From positions 3,596,001-3,660,000 of the forward strand of contig NC_053183.1 in NCBI RefSeq assembly GCF_905163445.1: a stretch of DNA of 64,000 nt, in the 5' to 3' direction. The translations under genes and the position numbers were made by a program. Of the stretch, positions 60,250-64,000 are shown piece by piece. Source of the DNA: Pararge aegeria (taxonomy: Eukaryota; Arthropoda; Insecta; Lepidoptera; Nymphalidae). Each line of letters starts with the position of its first letter. The stretch's first letter is position 1. Under the pieces are notes generated by a model. The model was not told where the DNA came from, did no database searches, and saw only the letters and a program-made list of their open reading frames with translations.

Positions 60250-60376
60250 CCTAAGGGTAGGCTTTTTATATCTCTTACAATGTCTATCCTTAAGTTTTTT
60301 TGCAACTCGCACTGGAGATTTGCTTCATTTTATATCATCTGCACACCCTGTGCATACCCTCTATGCACGCCACTGT
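60250..60376. mobile_element. Right half of the hAT-type MITE family
   Basis: GGGTAGGCTTTTTATATCTC to GCACGCCACTG matches the right half of 6937-7138; the left half is absent. Confidence 0.6.
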
Positions 60377-60505
60377 ATATATTGATTGGAGGCTTCGGTC
60401 GTGGCAAGTTACCACCCTACCAACATAGACGTGTTGCTAAGCGATTTAGTGTTCCGGTGCGATGTCCCGTAGAAACTTGTTAGGGGTATGACTAACATAC
60501 TCGTA

Positions 60506-62446
60506 CTCTCAATCAACGGTGCAGAGTGCATTACACTTGTGCATTATAATACTTCCCGCTTAGTTTGTAATGTCGAGATTGACCCCCGGTGCCGAAATCG
60601 GTCAGTGAGACTGTTGTGTTGTTTTTGTTATAACCATCCCAGGTGTATGCTTTTATAAAGTCTGCATCACAAAAGCGCTAGTTACTCTTAAAAGCTATCT
60701 GTAGCAAATTACTTAAAAATACTGCTTAATATGTAAGCCTAAAGTAAGAGTATTAATAGAAAATTAACAGCTCGTAGCCGTTTTGTCAGAACTCTGTTAA
60801 ACAGCACTTTAGCTCAACTGTTCCACTGGAATCGTTTATTAAAATTTTCGGCGCAACTTTCGACAGTTTTTACCGCCCCTGACATTGTTAACGAGTTAGT
60901 AGAAACGGCTGTTAGTATTTCAGTGATTTCGTTTCTTTTCCCAAACTCAAAATTAAGTTACACAGAGTTAAAATAATTATTTATTGATCGGTAACATAAA
61001 TTGAATTCATGTAGTTTTATAAGGAAGGTACACTGTTGAAAATCTATTTAAGATTAAACAGAAGTTTCTCGGGACAACCGCGGCACTACTGCGGTAGGAG
61101 TACCTTATTTGGGGGAAATGGTCAGATAAGGCCGCTTTTAGATACCACAAAGCTGGTTCAATGTTAAATATTACTATGATTACTTTTTAATTTTGGCAAA
61201 CATTGCATAGAAACTTCTTTATCATAATTCGCGTGCTGACCCTAACCGTAGTGTTTTTCAAAGATTTGTTGATATGGTTTGTCATTTAGCACAACAAGAA
61301 TGGTGACTTAGAGATCATGACGAGTTTAATTTGTCCTTTAGGTAACTGGGCTTGCTCAAATTCAAAACCCTAGGCACGCCACTGAATATATATATATGTT
61401 GCATTGAACCAGCAGTTGCCCCCGACCTCGTCCATCGCCATGCCCACAAGTGTCTACCTATTCTGATGCCTTAAACATGTATCGAAACCTTCGCGTTTAT
61501 AATAGTAGTAAGATTTAAAGCAGAATTGTTAATGTTAAATGTGATCATTTGTTAGTAGGATAAATCCACATCATGTCAACGGATCACTACAGTGCACGGG
61601 TTTTTCCTCCCACAATGAGAAAGGTTTAAGGCCGTAGTCCACCTGGCTCCACCAGGCATGCAGGTCCTCGCGATGTTTTCCTTCGCCGTTTAAGCAAGTG
61701 ATATTTTAATTGCTTAAAGTTATTAAAATATCGTAGGGCAAATAAACATCAAATATAAATTCAACGTCACTTCAAAGTTACATCGCCCGTTTGATAACGG
61801 AGTTATTTTGTGTGGTCCAGACTATACAGAAGTGTTAATATAGAAGTGTTTAATATGTCTAATATTATAAATGTGAAAGTGTGTTTTTGGACAAAATCAA
61901 TGTCAAAGTCAATCCTCCCTTCACGTCCTGACTTAGCTACTTGACCTGGCTATGGACTTGATTTTTGGCATAGATTAAGTTGAAAGGATGAAGAGTAACA
62001 TATGCTTCTTTAACCCAGGATAACAATGGGGCAGGTTCCCACGGGATTTGTAAAAAAACATAATAAACGCGGACGGCGGGCAACAGTTGTAATAAATAAA
62101 TTCGCATGCCAGTAGGTACTTTAAGTATGTGATCTTATCTCATCGTTCACACGTTAAATACCTTGGAAAATTGCCAACGGTGTCCACTCGTGAATGTTAA
62201 ACATATCTGTTTTATCACTATCGCCCGCTTCGTATGACACCATCTGTTTTTAGCTCGTACTCAACGGTAAATGTATGTCAAGTGTCTCTGTGGAAACGAG
62301 AGTGAAAATCGCTTTTATGATTTATTCGATTACTATGGATGAGTAAACTGAAAACCTACAATAAGGTTTGGTACTAGAAAGTTAGGTTAGGTTAGGTTTA
62401 TTGTGGTTTATTGCCTTTAACTGATAGTTCTAAATCGTTTGAATGA
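60506..62446. other. Repeat-rich stretch without a gene
   Basis: It contains the reversed hAT fragment (about 61185-61382), a SINE-2 fragment (61607-61720, minus) and Helitron-like debris at about 61380-62090. No coding signal. Confidence 0.4.
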
Positions 62447-62611
62447 ATAAATGAATGAATACACTTGTATTGTACACCACATAAAAATACAGGAAAAATT
62501 ATAAAAAACTAGTTTATACGATGTGTACAATTAGGCGGCCTTATCGCTACATAGCGATCGCTTCCAGGCATACCGATGGCGTAAAACACTGCTCAAGAGG
62601 TAGGTGGTGCA

Positions 62612-62646
<35 letters not shown>
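62447..62646 (-). repeat. Reversed LINE 3' end followed by (TA)n
   Basis: (TGAA)n, TTGTACACCAC and GGCGGCCTTATCGCTACATA define the LINE tail. A pure (TA)n tract follows at 62617-62646. Confidence 0.65.
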
Positions 62647-62652
<6 letters not shown>

Positions 62653-63079
62653 TAATAATTAATATATATCTGTTTGGAGTTTCTGTCGGTTACTATTTTC
62701 GGTAAAAGGGGGCGTTCATAAAATACGTGAGATGTTTAAGGGGGGGACGGGGGCGAGTCAAATCTCATCTAATCTTACGTTGGAGGGTCTCCAAATATTA
62801 CGCATTTTTTTCCTGATTGAAACCAAAAAAAAATTATATTACTATTTTGGTCCATTGGTCTTTTTACAATAACAATCCAAAGCGTTAACGTAAGAAACCC
62901 ACATTTTAAAAAATCTGGGCGATTGGGGATGGGGGAGGGGAGGAACAAAAAAAATTAAAAAAAACACCTCACGTGATTAATGGCCCGCAAAGCTACTAGA
63001 ACAATTTTGATACGATTATTAAGAAGTGGTACAGCTTTTTGTGACAAATCACGCGCGGGAAAATATTCTTGTGCTACCA

Positions 63080-63240
63080 ATCTGAAGAGCGTGGTTGCCG
63101 GTATAATTGACGGCATATGAGGCTTAAAACCTACGCCTCGGGTTTTGTAGAGCGTGTTCCTTGCATGCCCTGCGATCTATTGCTCTGTTGCTCTGTTCAT
63201 AGGCCATTTTTTTCCACTTAAACATCAGGCGGGCTATCAG
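63080..63240 (+). repeat. Repeat related to 44329-44415/44938-45065, uninterrupted
   Basis: GCGTGGTTGCCGGTATAATT to TGTTCCTTGCATGCCCTGCG shows the intact order that the 44-kb copy has lost to insertion. Confidence 0.55.
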
Positions 63241-63365
63241 CATAGTCCGTAAATTATCACGATAAAAAAAAAACTTAAGCCGAAGGTTCCAGTTATTATC
63301 ACTAATATTATGTAAAACTTTCATACTGGGGCAATCCAAAAAGTTCTATATTGTTTGTAATCCAT

Positions 63366-63719
63366 CTATATGTATAAAAGAGAAAGTGTGTGGGTATGTT
63401 TCGTATAGGTTCCGAAACGGCTGGGCCGATTTCAATGAAACTTCAGGGAATCTCCGGATTGACCTGGCAAGTAATCCTGTAAAGTTTGGTGACGATCGGA
63501 GCACTCCTATTTTTGAACTGTCAAATACAGCTTTTATTTACTAAGATGATATTCTATTGTTGGGTGTACATGGGTGTAGATAATGATCTTCACTCGCTCG
63601 AGAAGAGAATAGAAGAGAATGAATACGGAGAGACTTAAATTAAAAATTTAATGAATTAAGTTTATTGTTTAAATAAAATAAAGCAAAATCTAGCCCAACG
63701 AAGCGGGCTGGGTACGCTA
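63366..63719 (+). mobile_element. Helitron-like element, second family
   Basis: It starts near ATCTATATGTATAAAAGAG and ends in the hairpin AGCCCAACGAAGCGGGCT, then GGGTACGCTAG before T. Non-coding. Confidence 0.6.
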
Positions 63720-63746
63720 GTAATAAATAAAAATTCGCTTGCGTCC

Positions 63747-63787
63747 TATCGATTGTACTTATCATATATCGATAAGTACAATCGATA
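63747..63787. repeat. Perfect 17-bp hairpin
   Basis: TATCGATTGTACTTATC (63747-63763) pairs with GATAAGTACAATCGATA (63771-63787) across a 7-base loop. Confidence 0.75.
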
Positions 63788-64000
63788 CCGACTGCCACAT
63801 CCCTTCGATGACGACTGAGTGAATGTACGTAACTGTTGCATAGTTCCGAGTTGTACCCTCATTTAAATTATAAATATAGGATTCATATCATGAACAATTA
63901 AATGCATTTAATTTTATTAATAAACATATGTCTGTACTAAAACAGTTTATTGTCATCGGTTATGTGGCTCAATAAGTTGTTAAAATTTTAATTAATTTAC

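Overview
The window looks like nuclear DNA of a lepidopteran (butterfly or moth). It is AT-rich and intron-bearing, its one clearly identified gene encodes an insect-type cytosolic ribosomal protein, and the rest is dominated by tRNA-derived SINEs, Helitron-like ends, hAT-type elements and RTE/LINE fragments of the kind seen in lepidopteran genomes. Nothing looks bacterial or viral.

Layout. (1) 1-1670: the 3' terminal exon (375 codons plus stop) of an unrecognised gene on the minus strand, with a good splice acceptor and a poly(A) signal. (2) 3880-9540: a complete seven-exon gene for ribosomal protein L7A/eL8 (RpL7A, 268 aa, plus strand), with a pyrimidine-tract start region and a poly(A) signal. 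Four of its six introns carry box C/D snoRNA-like genes, five in all. Introns 2, 3 and 5 each hold a U36-like guide complementary to 18S rRNA. Introns 4 and 6 hold two U24-like relatives that appear to have divided the two 28S guides of vertebrate U24 between them. Vertebrate RPL7A also hosts U24 and U36, so host and guest have stayed together. (3) 9.5-64 kb: repeat-rich intergenic or intronic DNA with no confirmed cellular exon. It holds at least three SINE families, Helitron-like elements, several MITE families with target-site duplications, a 1.06-kb non-autonomous hAT element inside a SINE, a 2.55-kb 5'-truncated RTE-type retrotransposon with one in-frame stop, LINE C-terminal remnants, a 137-bp higher-order minisatellite, a 189-bp tandem duplication, and several short near-perfect hairpins that look like template-switch products. 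Two short ATG-plus-splice-donor candidates (22332-22404 and 47895-47909) could be first coding exons of genes running out of the window.

RpL7A and its intronic snoRNAs form one functional unit: a single transcript would supply a 60S-subunit protein and guides for 2'-O-methylation of 18S and 28S rRNA. snoRNA calls rest on C/D boxes, terminal stems and antisense matches to rRNA recalled from memory. They have not been checked by alignment or expression data.
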